A stretch of DNA of 19,195 bases from JANYGM01 sp043764015 (GCA_043764015.1 JAYUKY010000020.1:1-19195), one strand, 5' to 3'; shown: positions 6,584-15,157, numbered from the stretch's first letter. Notes: a model not told the origin generated them from the letters alone. A program made the numbers and translations.

Positions 6584-7930
6584 CTACAAATCAGAATAGT
6601 CAAAGCTATTCATATATTGTGTAGTGAAATCCGTTCCAGAAATAAAGTTCTCGTCTTCCATTAGCTTGATATGCAAAGGAATAGTTGTCTTGATACCTTC
6701 AATAACAAACTCTTCCAAAGCACGTTTCATACGTACCATAACTTCTTTGCGAGATTGCGCCGTAACAATTACTTTGGCAATCATAGAATCATAATTGGGA
6801 GGAATAGTGTAGCCCGCATATACGTGTGTATCCACACGCACACCAATACCGCCAGGAACGTGAAAATTAGTAATTTTTCCTGGAGAAGGACGGAAATCTT
6901 TGCTTGGGTCTTCCGCATTGATACGGCATTCCATAGCGAAAGTAGTTGGAAAATAATTTTTACCAGAAATTTTTTCTCCTGATGCTACTTTGATTTGTTC
7001 TTTTATCAAATCCCAACCCGTAACTGCCTCTGTAATAGGGTGTTCTACCTGAATACGGGTATTCATTTCCATAAAATAAAAATCTCCGTGCTTATCTACC
7101 AAAAATTCAATAGTACCAGCACCTTCATAATTGATAAATTTTGCCCCTTTTATGGCAGCTTCGCCCATTTTCTCACGCAATTTGTCTGTAATAATAGGTG
7201 AAGGCGTTTCTTCAATAAGTTTTTGATTACGGCGTTGAATAGAACAATCTCTTTCAGAAAGATGGCAAACATTGCCATATTGGTCGCCAAACACTTGTAT
7301 TTCTATGTGTCGTGGATTTTCCACAAACTTTTCCAAATACATATCATCATTACCAAAAGCGGCTAGAGATTCATATTTAGCATCATCCCACGCTTTTTGG
7401 AAACCTTCTTCGTTCATTATCAGGCGCATACCCTTACCACCACCGCCTGCGGTAGCTTTTATCATTACAGGGTATTTGATTTTCTTAGCAATTTTTTTAG
7501 CGTCTTCAATGGTATGCACAAGTCCGTCAGAGCCAGGCACAACAGGTACACCTGCTTTTTTCATTGTATCTTTGGCGGTTGCTTTGTCGCCCATTTTGTT
7601 AATCATATCAGGGCTTGCCCCAATAAATTTGATGCCGTGGTCTTGGCAGGTTTGCGAAAAATCTTCATTTTCAGACAAAAAACCATATCCAGGGTGAATG
7701 GCATCAGCATTAGTGATTTCTGCAGCCGCAATAATGCTAGGAATACTCAAGTAGGATAGTTTGCTTGGTGGAGGTCCAATACAAACGGCTTCATCAGCAA
7801 AACGTACGTGCAAACTTTCTTTATCCGCCGTAGAATATACAGCAACGGTTTTTATACCCATTTCTTTGCAGGTACGAATGACACGCAAAGCTATTTCGCC
7901 ACGGTTGGCTATCAATATTTTTTTTATCAC
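6584..7930 (-). CDS. accC: Biotin carboxylase subunit of acetyl-CoA carboxylase
   Basis: This enzyme carboxylates biotin on the carrier protein AccB using ATP and bicarbonate, the first half-reaction of malonyl-CoA synthesis for fatty acids. The 448 residues match the family length. The N-terminal motif KILIANRGEIALRVIR is present, as are the ATP-grasp glycine loop GGGGKGM (162-168) and the active-site signature EMNTRIQVEHP (288-298), whose Glu288, Asn290, Arg292 and Glu296 match the E. coli positions. AccB is encoded just upstream on the same strand with a 94-base spacer, so the two are very likely co-transcribed. The spacer is filled by short tandem repeats. The carboxyltransferase genes are not in the window. 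Confidence 0.96.
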   Translation of the reverse strand: MIKKILIANRGEIALRVIRTCKEMGIKTVAVYSTADKESLHVRFADEAVCIGPPPSKLSYLSIPSIIAAAEITNADAIHPGYGFLSENEDFSQTCQDHGIKFIGASPDMINKMGDKATAKDTMKKAGVPVVPGSDGLVHTIEDAKKIAKKIKYPVMIKATAGGGGKGMRLIMNEEGFQKAWDDAKYESLAAFGNDDMYLEKFVENPRHIEIQVFGDQYGNVCHLSERDCSIQRRNQKLIEETPSPIITDKLREKMGEAAIKGAKFINYEGAGTIEFLVDKHGDFYFMEMNTRIQVEHPITEAVTGWDLIKEQIKVASGEKISGKNYFPTTFAMECRINAEDPSKDFRPSPGKITNFHVPGGIGVRVDTHVYAGYTIPPNYDSMIAKVIVTAQSRKEVMVRMKRALEEFVIEGIKTTIPLHIKLMEDENFISGTDFTTQYMNSFDYSDL

Positions 7931-7940
7931 AATATTTATA

Positions 7941-8031
7941 AGTTATGAGTTGTGAATTATGAGTTGTGAGTTGTATTTACCTCGTATTTCGTACTTCGTA
8001 TTTCGTACCTCGTATCTCACACTTCTAAACT
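7941..8031. repeat. Two heptamer tandem-repeat tracts in the accB-accC spacer
   Basis: From 7941 to about 7975 the sequence reads as consecutive 7-base units: AGTTATG, AGTTGTG, AATTATG, AGTTGTG, AGTTGTA. From 7981 to about 8029 it continues in a second type: CTCGTAT, TTCGTAC, TTCGTAT, TTCGTAC, CTCGTAT, CTCACAC, TTCTAAA. The same unit types recur at 17653-17680 and 18150-18256. The tracts sit inside the predicted accB-accC transcript. Confidence 0.8.
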
Positions 8032-8522
8032 GGTTCTACTAAAAATAATGGTTGGTCATATTCCACAGGAGAGGCATTATCTACCAAAATCTTAACAATA
8101 CGCCCTGCTACTTCTGCTTCTACCTCATTAAAAAGTTTCATAGCTTCAATAATACAAACGGTTTGTCCTATTTTGATTTCGTCACCAACATTCACAAAAA
8201 GAGGTGCATCTGGCTTAGATGAGCGGTAAAACGTGCCAATCATAGGAGATTTTACGGTGATATAATTACCTGTGTTTGCGCTTGTGGTTGCAACTGGTGT
8301 GCCTACATTTTCTGCTACATTCACGCTTGCTTGTGGTATAACCTGCGTTTGTGGCTGTATTTGTACTTGTGGTTGTGCTTGTACGTAAGTAGTTTTTTCG
8401 TAGGCAGGAACGCCAGAATTACGTTTTACGTTGATTTTGAACTCGTCAGTTTCAATATTGACCTCGTCTAGCGGAGATTGCGCTATAAAATTTATCAAAT
8501 CTCTTATTTCTTCTACTTTCAT
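8025..8522 (-). CDS. accB: Biotin carboxyl carrier protein of acetyl-CoA carboxylase
   Basis: AccB carries biotin between biotin carboxylase and carboxyltransferase. The 165-residue protein has the normal three-part build: an N-terminal region (1-37, beginning MKVEEIRDLINFI), a flexible Gln/Pro/Val/Ala-rich linker (about 38-85) and a C-terminal biotinyl domain. The latter contains the EAMKL motif with the biotin-accepting Lys129 and the upstream SPMIGTFYRSS segment. AAAGGA lies a few bases before the ATG on the minus strand, one of the few Shine-Dalgarno-like sites here. It precedes accC on the same strand. Confidence 0.96.
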   Translation of the reverse strand: MKVEEIRDLINFIAQSPLDEVNIETDEFKINVKRNSGVPAYEKTTYVQAQPQVQIQPQTQVIPQASVNVAENVGTPVATTSANTGNYITVKSPMIGTFYRSSKPDAPLFVNVGDEIKIGQTVCIIEAMKLFNEVEAEVAGRIVKILVDNASPVEYDQPLFLVEPV

Positions 8523-8785
8523 TGCTTATCCTTTGTTAAAACTGTGTTTAAAGATTGAAAAGATGCGTAATGATAGAAAAAAAATCTTAGAAAAACGAAA
8601 TTTACTTCATTTTTTTATTGAAATATAGGTTTAAATATCTTATACGCAATATTTTGAATTTACTAACTTTTTAGAATTTAAGACTTTTGGAAAGCTAGAT
8701 ATAGAGAAATTAAAAAAATAAAATAAATACCATATTTTTTGTCGTTTTTTATGCTTATTTTTGGTTTTAAATAAAAAATAATAAA
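8523..8785. other. Divergent intergenic region accB / two-TM protein gene
   Basis: This 263-base AT-rich gap must hold promoters for both directions. On the plus strand TATTTTTG (8756-8763) fits the -7 consensus TAnnTTTG and would start transcription about 15 bases before the ATG at 8786, but no TTG is correctly spaced upstream. For accB no exact -7 match is seen. No repeats, RNA genes or further coding sequence are recognised. Confidence 0.35.
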
Positions 8786-9262
8786 ATGAAAATAACAACT
8801 ACAAAATTATCCAAAGAAGACATAAAACTCATCAAAAGTGACAATCCAACAAATTATCTTATTGTATCAGTTGCTTTATTATTGTTTTTCTTTTTGATTT
8901 ATAACATATATCACGAAGAGCCTACTTTTTCTAAGCAAGATTGGGATAATATTTTTATACTGATATTAGCGGGTTTGTTTTTTGGGTGTTTGCTTTTTTA
9001 TGCTGTCAATGCAATTATAAAAACTCAAAAAGATGTAGCAAATGGTCAAAAAGAGGTTTTAATGGGTATTCTTACTGATAAAAATAGCTATTATTTTTAT
9101 TTTGATAATGAAAAAATTGCTATAAAAGATGCTAATTCTCGTCTGAGAAGGAATAGCAGTTATCACGACAACATAGGAGAAATAGGACAAACCATAGCCA
9201 TAGAACGCAGTATTTACACAAAAACTATACTAAAAGTAGAAGTTTTAAAGGAAATAGAATAA
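8786..9262 (+). CDS. Hypothetical two-helix membrane protein (158 aa)
   Basis: Not assigned to a known family. Two hydrophobic helices are clear: about residues 25-43 (starting YLIVSVALLLFFFLI) and about 51-73 (starting IFILILAGLFFGCLLF). The hairpin between them is short and carries Glu, Lys and Asp. The C-terminal half (about 80-158) is polar and strand-rich, with an EVLMGILTDKNSYYFYF segment and a final ILKVEVLKEIE, suggesting a small beta domain facing the cytoplasm. There is no signal peptide. It stands alone, divergent from accB and followed by a repeat element. Codon use resembles its neighbours. It is likely a real gene, but its function is unknown. Confidence 0.7.
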   Translation: MKITTTKLSKEDIKLIKSDNPTNYLIVSVALLLFFFLIYNIYHEEPTFSKQDWDNIFILILAGLFFGCLLFYAVNAIIKTQKDVANGQKEVLMGILTDKNSYYFYFDNEKIAIKDANSRLRRNSSYHDNIGEIGQTIAIERSIYTKTILKVEVLKEIE

Positions 9263-9322
9263 TTTTATCAAATAAAAATCAATCACAATATGGGTGACAT
9301 AAATCAAAAATAAATTCTTTTT

Positions 9323-9560
9323 TACCGCAAAGGCACAAAGTGAAGGTGCAAAGTACGCAAAGAAATACAAAAAGTGTAGTAATGCGAATCAAGGGTTAAA
9401 TAAAATTTGTATTTATCTTGTAGGAACACGCCTTGGCGTGTTCTTGCGCTAGACTAATTTGCTATTAACAGAGATTGTCCTAGACTCAGAACACGCCAAG
9501 GCGTGTTCCTACATTGTTTTTCTATTTTAACCCTTGATTCGCATTAGTACAACTTTGCGC
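9323..9560. repeat. Nested inverted-repeat element upstream of the MORN-TPR gene
   Basis: Three inverted-repeat pairs are nested about one centre. The outer pair is ACCGCAAAGG (9324-9333) with CCTTTGCGGT (9551-9560). The middle pair, 9380-9400 with 9526-9546, matches perfectly over 21 bases (core GCGAATCAAGGGTTAAA). The inner pair, 9419-9444 with 9488-9513, matches perfectly over 26 bases, and each inner arm is itself a palindrome (AACACGCCTTGGCGTGTT). The outer left part also holds several CAAAG units (9328-9362). No open frame is present. It occupies most of the gap 9263-9632; no promoter is recognised there. Confidence 0.85.
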
Positions 9561-9632
9561 CCTTTGCGGTGAAAAGAAACATAGCTATAAAAATAAATGT
9601 CACTCATATTCAACCAAATAACCAAAATAATT

Positions 9633-10589
9633 ATGAAAAATCTTCTATTTTTAATTTTTTTGCTCCTTGCAACAACAATACAAGCGCAAAATTTCCCTCA
9701 AAATCCAAATAAAATAGACAAAAATAACCTCAAACAAGGTCTTTGGACACTTTTGTATGATGAAAAATTCAATGAACTTACCAATAAAAGTAGTGTTACT
9801 TACTGTGCAGTTGGAGAACTAATTGATGGTAAATTAAATGGTAATTGGGTTTATTATGATGGCAAAACAATGGCTAAAAAAATGGAAATGTCTTTCCAAA
9901 ATGGTGTAAAAAATGGCATAGCAAGTACTTATCACGACAACGGTAAGCTAAACTCGCAAGGGCTTTTTGCTAACGGAATACGTAATGGTTTATGGTATTA
10001 TTATCATTCAAATGGACAAACTAGGCTAGAATTAATGATGCGAGATAATCTAAGAATTGGCATATCAAAAGAATATGACGAAACTGGAAAACTTATCAAA
10101 GAAACGGAATACGAAAACGGAAAACCCAAAGAAATGCCCAAAAAAACCAATCAAACTTGGGGAGAACTCTATGAAGAAGGACAAAAGTATCTTAAAACAG
10201 GTGAATCACAAAAAGCTATCATTGTTTTTGAGAAAGTAAGAGTACAAACAGAAAAAGAGGTCGGCAAAAAACACCAATATTATGTCAAAGTGCTTGACAG
10301 ACTGGTACTTGCCTACCATATAAACGGACAATTTGACAAAGCTAAAGAATTATCTTTGGAAGGACTCGTCACACAAGAAAGCCTTGTAGGAATAGACAAC
10401 CCAGAATATGCTAATTTGCTTCATTCTTTGTTTGATGCTCAATTTATTTTAGAAGATTTGGCAGATGCACAGCAAACTGGTACTAAACTTTTAGCTATTT
10501 ATAAGAAACTTTCAGCTAAAAAATCTGATAATCATATTATCTTAGAGAAAACTTTAGATAAAATACGTGAGAAATTGAAGAAAAAGTAA
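9633..10589 (+). CDS. Secreted MORN-TPR protein lacking a CHAT domain
   Basis: The ATG at 9633 is chosen because the product then begins with a standard signal peptide (MKNLLFLIFLLLATTIQAQ, cleavage A-Q). An earlier in-frame ATG at 9597 would add 12 residues ahead of it. The mature protein has about five MORN_2/YwqK-type repeats (about residues 20-150; for example DGKLNGNWVYYDG and NGIRNGLWYYYHSNG). A TPR-like helical region (about 170-300) follows, and the protein ends there (318 aa). It is collinear with the N-terminal part of the next gene: PNKIDKNNLKQGLWT versus PNKLDDKNLRQGRWT, and VGELIDGKLNG versus VGEVTDGKFNG. It therefore arose by tandem duplication and lost, or never had, the protease. 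A partner, decoy or substrate-binding role relative to its neighbour is inference. Confidence 0.8.
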   Translation: MKNLLFLIFLLLATTIQAQNFPQNPNKIDKNNLKQGLWTLLYDEKFNELTNKSSVTYCAVGELIDGKLNGNWVYYDGKTMAKKMEMSFQNGVKNGIASTYHDNGKLNSQGLFANGIRNGLWYYYHSNGQTRLELMMRDNLRIGISKEYDETGKLIKETEYENGKPKEMPKKTNQTWGELYEEGQKYLKTGESQKAIIVFEKVRVQTEKEVGKKHQYYVKVLDRLVLAYHINGQFDKAKELSLEGLVTQESLVGIDNPEYANLLHSLFDAQFILEDLADAQQTGTKLLAIYKKLSAKKSDNHIILEKTLDKIREKLKKK

Positions 10590-10604
10590 AGTATTTCTGC
10601 TTTT

Positions 10605-10637
10605 AACTTTCCAAAAGTTTAAAACTTTTGGAAAGTT
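10605..10637. terminator. Perfect palindrome between the two MORN-TPR genes
   Basis: AACTTTCCAAAAGTTT (10605-10620) is the exact reverse complement of 10622-10637 around a single A (10621). It has no long T-tail, but its layout (perfect arms, one-base centre, TTTAAAA core) copies the palindrome after mqo. It could be a weak terminator or a processing hairpin within a two-gene transcript. Confidence 0.6.
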
Positions 10638-10691
10638 ACCAAATTATACTGCTGTTAGGACGCTAATTCAATACAATAATCCAAAATTACA

Positions 10692-13600
10692 ATGAAAACA
10701 ATCATCATTCTTATTTTTTCTCTTCTTTTAGCAGGGAAAATATACGCACAAGACACTACTCCAAATAAACTAGATGACAAAAATCTTCGTCAAGGACGTT
10801 GGACAGTTTATTACACTAAAAATTGGCAAGAAACAACCATAAAAGATAGTATTGCTTTCTATTCTGTAGGAGAAGTGACAGACGGAAAGTTTAATGGCGT
10901 GTGCATAGATTATGACGCAAAGACAAATCTAAAGAAAAATGAAATAACTTATCTCAATGGAGTAGAAAACGGAGTTGCTATTTATTACCAAACAAACGGG
11001 AAACTAAGCGCAAAAGGCAAATTTTTGGCTGGAAAGAAAGATGGTACTTGGAATTGGTATTATCCAAGCGGTAAAATAGAGTCTGAATACACTTTTTTAG
11101 CTGGAATAAGAGAAGGAAAGTATAAAAAACTGAGTGAAAAAGGAGAAATTTTGGAAGAATATGTATTTGAAAATGACCAAAAGAAAGCTACAGAATATGA
11201 TTTACTTGTTGCGAAAGCTAGCAAACTCTTTGAAGAAGGTAAATTTGTTGAAGTTTTGGCTACTTATGAGAAAATAAAGACTATTGCAGAAAAAGAATTT
11301 GGTAAAAAACACGAAAATTACGCTTCTACTTGCACTATTTTGGCTAATTTATACCAAAAACAAGGTAATTATACCAAAGCAGAGGCTTTATATGCGGAAG
11401 TTGCTACCATAACTAAGGCTTTAGGTGTAAATAATTGGCTGTATGTGAGTTCTTTGCATAGTTTGGCTATTTTATACCTCAGTCAAGGGAAATATGAGCG
11501 AGCTGAGACAAGTTTTAAAGAGGTAGAAAATATCTATAAACAAAACCTCAATAAAGATGATAGTCTTAATTATTCTAATTTGTTGAACAGTTGGGGTAAT
11601 TTGCATAATGAACAAAGTAAATATGTAAGTGCAGAAGCTTTATATCAAAAGAGTTTGGATATTCGTCAAAAAAAAGTAGGTAAAAATAGTAATGATTACG
11701 CTTCTTCTTTACAAAGTTTGGGTACTTTATACAAAAATAAAGGAGATTTTACCAAAGCAGAGGCTTTTTATAAGCAAAGTTTGAGTATAAAAGCTTCTAT
11801 TTTTGGTGAAAATCACCTTAATTTGGCTAGTATATTAGAATCTTTGGGAAATTTGTATTTTCAGCAAGGTAATTATAACAAAGCGGAAACTATATTTTTA
11901 CAAAACTTGAGTATTAGAGAAAAATCAGAAGGAAGAAATCATCAAAATTATATCAATACGCTTAACAATTTGAGTGTATTGTATTCAGAACAATATTATT
12001 TTACAGATGCAGAGCCTTACATACTAGAAATGCTGGATTTAAGTCAAAAAAATCAAGGCAAAAACAGTCTTAATTATGCCAACGTACTCAATACTGTGGG
12101 TGCATTTTATGCAAGAAAGAAAGATTATACCAAAGCATTGCCTTTTTATACAGAAGCTTTGAGCATAAGAAAGCAACTTTTAGGAGAAAATAACGAACTT
12201 TATGCTGGTTCTCTCAATAATTTGGCACTAATATACAGCAATACAAAAAAATATAAAGAAGCAGAAAAACTTTATTTGGAAGGAGTAAATATTCTAAAGA
12301 ATACTTTGGAAGAAAATCATCCAACTTATAAAGTTTTTGTGGATAATTTAGCTGGTTTGTATGAAAAACAGGGTAATTATCAACAAGCAAATATCTATTA
12401 TCAGAAAGCTAGTCAAGTAATTATAGCACAAATAGAAAATAATTTTGCTAATCTCTCTGAAAAAGAAAAAAGTTTATATTTTGCGCTGTTTTCTTATGAT
12501 TTGGAAGTGTGTAACGCCTTTACAACAAAAGCAAATAAAGAAATTCCAACGCTTACTGCGTGGTCTTTTAACAATTCTTTGGCTACAAAAGGGCTACTTT
12601 TTAGTAGTACACAAAAAATGAGAGAAAGAATACAAAACTCTAACGACAAAGAACTCAAAAAACTCTATGAAAATTGGAAAGATACACGCACAAAGTATGC
12701 AAAAGCCCTTCAAATGAATGCAGAAGAGCGTAAAAAGCAAAATATTTCTACTGAAAAACTCCAAACAGAAGCCAATGAACTAGAAAAATCCCTTTCTTTA
12801 AAGTCTGAACTCTTTGCAAAAGCTAATGATAAGACTAAATATACTTGGAAAGATGTTCAAAAGCAACTAAAAGCAAGTGAAGTGCTTGTTGAAGTTAGTC
12901 GTTTTACGCAACCAAAGGAAATAAAAGTCTTTAATTTTATTGGAAAAGGCATTTTTTATATTCCCACAGATGACGGCAATTATGAAATAGAAAATACAAT
13001 GGGAGAAAATACGCCCGCCTATAAGGCTGGACTACGTACAGGAGATGTTTTTGTGGAAATAAACGGCAAAACAACCAAAGGAAAGACCAAAGAAGAAGTA
13101 TCTAAACTTTTTGACCCCAAAGAATGTACTTTTAAAGTGCAATCAGTAACAAATAAGGTCAAAGAGAGTAAAATAAAGACCTTTGTTGTCAAAGCGGATT
13201 CTATTTTTAAGATAAAAACTATCTACGAACCTTCTTATATGGCACTTATCATTACGCCCACAACGCAAAATCAGCCTGAAATGGTCGTACTCCCCAACGG
13301 AATAGAACTAGAAACTGATGCAATAGCGTATTACAAGAATAATATTAAGTTTAAGAAGGAAGATAAAGCATCTTATAATGCTTTTTGGGCAGATATTAAA
13401 GCAAAATTAGGTGATGCAAAGAAAGTTTATTTTGTGCCAGATGGCGTTTATCATCAAATAAACCTTGTAACACTCCAAAATCCTGCTACAAAAGCGTATT
13501 TGAGAAATGAAACACAAGTACAACTACTTTCGTCTTCCAAAGATTTGATAAAATACGCTGAAAATGCCAAAAAACAACGCAAAAACTTCAAAGATTATCA

Positions 13601-14360
13601 AATTCATCTGTTTGGTTATCCTAATTATGCGCAAAAAAATGACAAAATTTCTACTACAAAAGAAGAAAGAAGTTTGTCTTTTTCTGCCAAAATGGATACT
13701 ACACAGCGGTTTTTTAATCCAAATTCTGGTACTATTGCCATTTTGGAAGGCACAAAAACAGAAGTCAATAATATTTCTAAAATTCTGACTGATAAAAAGA
13801 TAAAAGTAACTAATTATTTGGAAAATCAGGCGGAAGAAGGCACTATAAAAGCCCTTAAAAATCCTGATATACTGCATATTGCTACTCACGGTTTCTTTTT
13901 GGGAGATACTGAAAATTTTGACAAAGATAACGCAGATAAATTTAGAGAAAATCCGCTTTTGAGAAGTGGACTTTTATTGAAAGATGCTGAAAAAGGTTTG
14001 CGTGGAGAAATAAAAGAAGGAGAAGATGGTGTTTTGACAGCACAGGAGGCACTTAATCTGAATTTAGATGATACAGAACTTGTGGTGATGTCGGCTTGTG
14101 AAACTGGTCTTGGAGAAATAAAAAATGGTGAAGGCGTTTATGGTTTGCAGCGTTCATTCCAGCAGGCAGGCGCAAAAACAATCCTTATGAGCCTTTGGAA
14201 AGTAGATGACGTGGCTACGCAAGAAGTGATGACACTTTTTTATGGTAACTTGGCAGCAGGCAAAACAAAACGCCAATCCTTTGATGATGCACAAGAAATA
14301 CTTTACCAAAAGTACAAAAATCCCTATTTTTGGGGAGCGTTTGTAATGGTTGGAGAATGA
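10692..14360 (+). CDS. Secreted MORN-TPR-CHAT caspase-like protein with internal PDZ-like domain (1222 aa)
   Basis: A signal peptide (MKTIIILIFSLLLAGKIYAQ) directs export. Next come MORN_2-type repeats (about 20-165) and about ten TPRs of 42-residue period (about 170-577). A helical linker leads to a C-terminal CHAT domain (about 733-1222) with His1066 in HIATHGFF and Cys1136 in SACETGLG. Compared with the CHAT protein at 3326, about 100 residues are inserted between VEVSRF (733) and YMALIITP (849). The insert contains a PDZ-like segment (about 763-821) with NTPAYKAGLRTGDVFVEING, the usual PDZ carboxylate-loop/helix/GD...ING pattern. A PDZ inside a caspase-like fold suggests allosteric control by a C-terminal peptide ligand, which is inference. 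The gene lies 102 bases after its protease-less paralog and ends in a terminator. Substrate unknown. Confidence 0.88.
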   Translation: MKTIIILIFSLLLAGKIYAQDTTPNKLDDKNLRQGRWTVYYTKNWQETTIKDSIAFYSVGEVTDGKFNGVCIDYDAKTNLKKNEITYLNGVENGVAIYYQTNGKLSAKGKFLAGKKDGTWNWYYPSGKIESEYTFLAGIREGKYKKLSEKGEILEEYVFENDQKKATEYDLLVAKASKLFEEGKFVEVLATYEKIKTIAEKEFGKKHENYASTCTILANLYQKQGNYTKAEALYAEVATITKALGVNNWLYVSSLHSLAILYLSQGKYERAETSFKEVENIYKQNLNKDDSLNYSNLLNSWGNLHNEQSKYVSAEALYQKSLDIRQKKVGKNSNDYASSLQSLGTLYKNKGDFTKAEAFYKQSLSIKASIFGENHLNLASILESLGNLYFQQGNYNKAETIFLQNLSIREKSEGRNHQNYINTLNNLSVLYSEQYYFTDAEPYILEMLDLSQKNQGKNSLNYANVLNTVGAFYARKKDYTKALPFYTEALSIRKQLLGENNELYAGSLNNLALIYSNTKKYKEAEKLYLEGVNILKNTLEENHPTYKVFVDNLAGLYEKQGNYQQANIYYQKASQVIIAQIENNFANLSEKEKSLYFALFSYDLEVCNAFTTKANKEIPTLTAWSFNNSLATKGLLFSSTQKMRERIQNSNDKELKKLYENWKDTRTKYAKALQMNAEERKKQNISTEKLQTEANELEKSLSLKSELFAKANDKTKYTWKDVQKQLKASEVLVEVSRFTQPKEIKVFNFIGKGIFYIPTDDGNYEIENTMGENTPAYKAGLRTGDVFVEINGKTTKGKTKEEVSKLFDPKECTFKVQSVTNKVKESKIKTFVVKADSIFKIKTIYEPSYMALIITPTTQNQPEMVVLPNGIELETDAIAYYKNNIKFKKEDKASYNAFWADIKAKLGDAKKVYFVPDGVYHQINLVTLQNPATKAYLRNETQVQLLSSSKDLIKYAENAKKQRKNFKDYQIHLFGYPNYAQKNDKISTTKEERSLSFSAKMDTTQRFFNPNSGTIAILEGTKTEVNNISKILTDKKIKVTNYLENQAEEGTIKALKNPDILHIATHGFFLGDTENFDKDNADKFRENPLLRSGLLLKDAEKGLRGEIKEGEDGVLTAQEALNLNLDDTELVVMSACETGLGEIKNGEGVYGLQRSFQQAGAKTILMSLWKVDDVATQEVMTLFYGNLAAGKTKRQSFDDAQEILYQKYKNPYFWGAFVMVGE

Positions 14361-14413
14361 TTTTTGAGGTATGAGGTAGCAATAAATAGATATTTTAAAC
14401 AACACCTAAAACG

Positions 14414-14450
14414 AAAATCCCTCTCAAAATTGCTTTTAAGAGGGATTTTT
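14414..14450. terminator. Bidirectional terminator between CHAT gene and rpmA
   Basis: AAAATCCCTCTCAAAA (14414-14429) pairs with TTTTAAGAGGGATTTT (14434-14449) with one mismatch. A-runs and T-runs flank both sides, so it can end the converging transcripts of the MORN-TPR-CHAT gene and of rplU-rpmA. Confidence 0.85.
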
Positions 14451-14470
14451 ATGTGTTTTTTAATATTGTA

Positions 14471-14749
14471 CTATACTTTTGCAGCTGCAACTACTTCTGT
14501 AGGTATAACGTGTACAAAAGAACGGTCGTTTTTACCTTTCTTGAAGTGTACAGTTCCTGCTACGAGTGCAAAAAGTGTGTGGTCTTTTCCAATTCCAACA
14601 TTTTTACCTGGATGATGTTGCGTTCCACGCTGCCTGATAATGATATTACCAGAAATACAAGTTTGTCCGCCATAGACTTTCACGCCAAGGCGTTTGCTAT
14701 GCGACTCACGTCCGTTTCTTGAGCTACCAGCCCCTTTCTTGTGTGCCAT
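14471..14749 (-). CDS. rpmA: 50S ribosomal protein L27
   Basis: L27 is a small basic protein of the large ribosomal subunit whose N-terminal tail reaches the peptidyl transferase centre. The 92 residues match the family. The N-terminus MAHKKGAGSSRNGRES is the classic L27 start without the cleavable extension of Firmicutes. GGQTCISGNIIIRQRGTQ and HPGKNVGIGKDHTLFAL are also signature segments. It lies directly downstream of rplU on the same strand with a 96-base gap, the usual L21-L27 operon order. Confidence 0.98.
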   Translation of the reverse strand: MAHKKGAGSSRNGRESHSKRLGVKVYGGQTCISGNIIIRQRGTQHHPGKNVGIGKDHTLFALVAGTVHFKKGKNDRSFVHVIPTEVVAAAKV

Positions 14750-14845
14750 TGTATAAGAATTTTAAATCTGTTTTAGATTTTTTTGAGTAATAATTGAGAG
14801 AAAATTTTTCTAAAAGAATGTTAGTGAGTTCTGTTCGTACAGAAG

Positions 14846-15157
14846 TTACATATTGATACCGCTAATATGCACTTTTGTAAGTGACTGACGGTGACCGTTT
14901 TTCTTTTTGTAGCCTTTTCTACGTTTCTTTTTGAAGACAATGACTTTGTCTCCTTTAAGGTGTTCTAGGATTTTCCCAGACACACTAGCTCCTGCAATAA
15001 CAGGTGCGCCAATGGTAATATTACCGTCGTTATCAACAAGCATTACCTTGTCAAATTTCACGTCAGCGCCAACTTCGTCCCCTAAACGGTGAGTATAGAG
15101 GTATTGGTCTTTTGTAACTTTGAATTGCTGACCTGCAATTTCTACGATTGCGTACAT
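14846..15157 (-). CDS. rplU: 50S ribosomal protein L21
   Basis: L21 is a 23S rRNA-binding protein of the large subunit. The 103-residue product begins MYAIVEIAGQQFKVTKDQYL and ends with the basic, RNA-binding KKKRRKGYKKKNGHRQ segment typical of the family. It is the first gene of the rplU-rpmA operon. A well-formed promoter (15192-15222) lies 34 bases upstream on the minus strand. Confidence 0.98.
   Translation of the reverse strand: MYAIVEIAGQQFKVTKDQYLYTHRLGDEVGADVKFDKVMLVDNDGNITIGAPVIAGASVSGKILEHLKGDKVIVFKKKRRKGYKKKNGHRQSLTKVHISGINM

Noticed and set aside
9323..9560. CRISPR array
   Set aside because: The repeats are inverted about one centre and do not form direct repeats with unique spacers.
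9633..10691. The short MORN-TPR gene as a frameshifted 5' part of the following CHAT gene
   Set aside because: The next gene has its own complete signal peptide, MORN and TPR regions; the two are paralogs, not halves of one gene.
3326..14360. CHAT genes as part of a type III-E CRISPR or gasdermin defence system
   Set aside because: No cas gene, CRISPR array or gasdermin-like small protein is present, and both CHAT proteins carry signal peptides.
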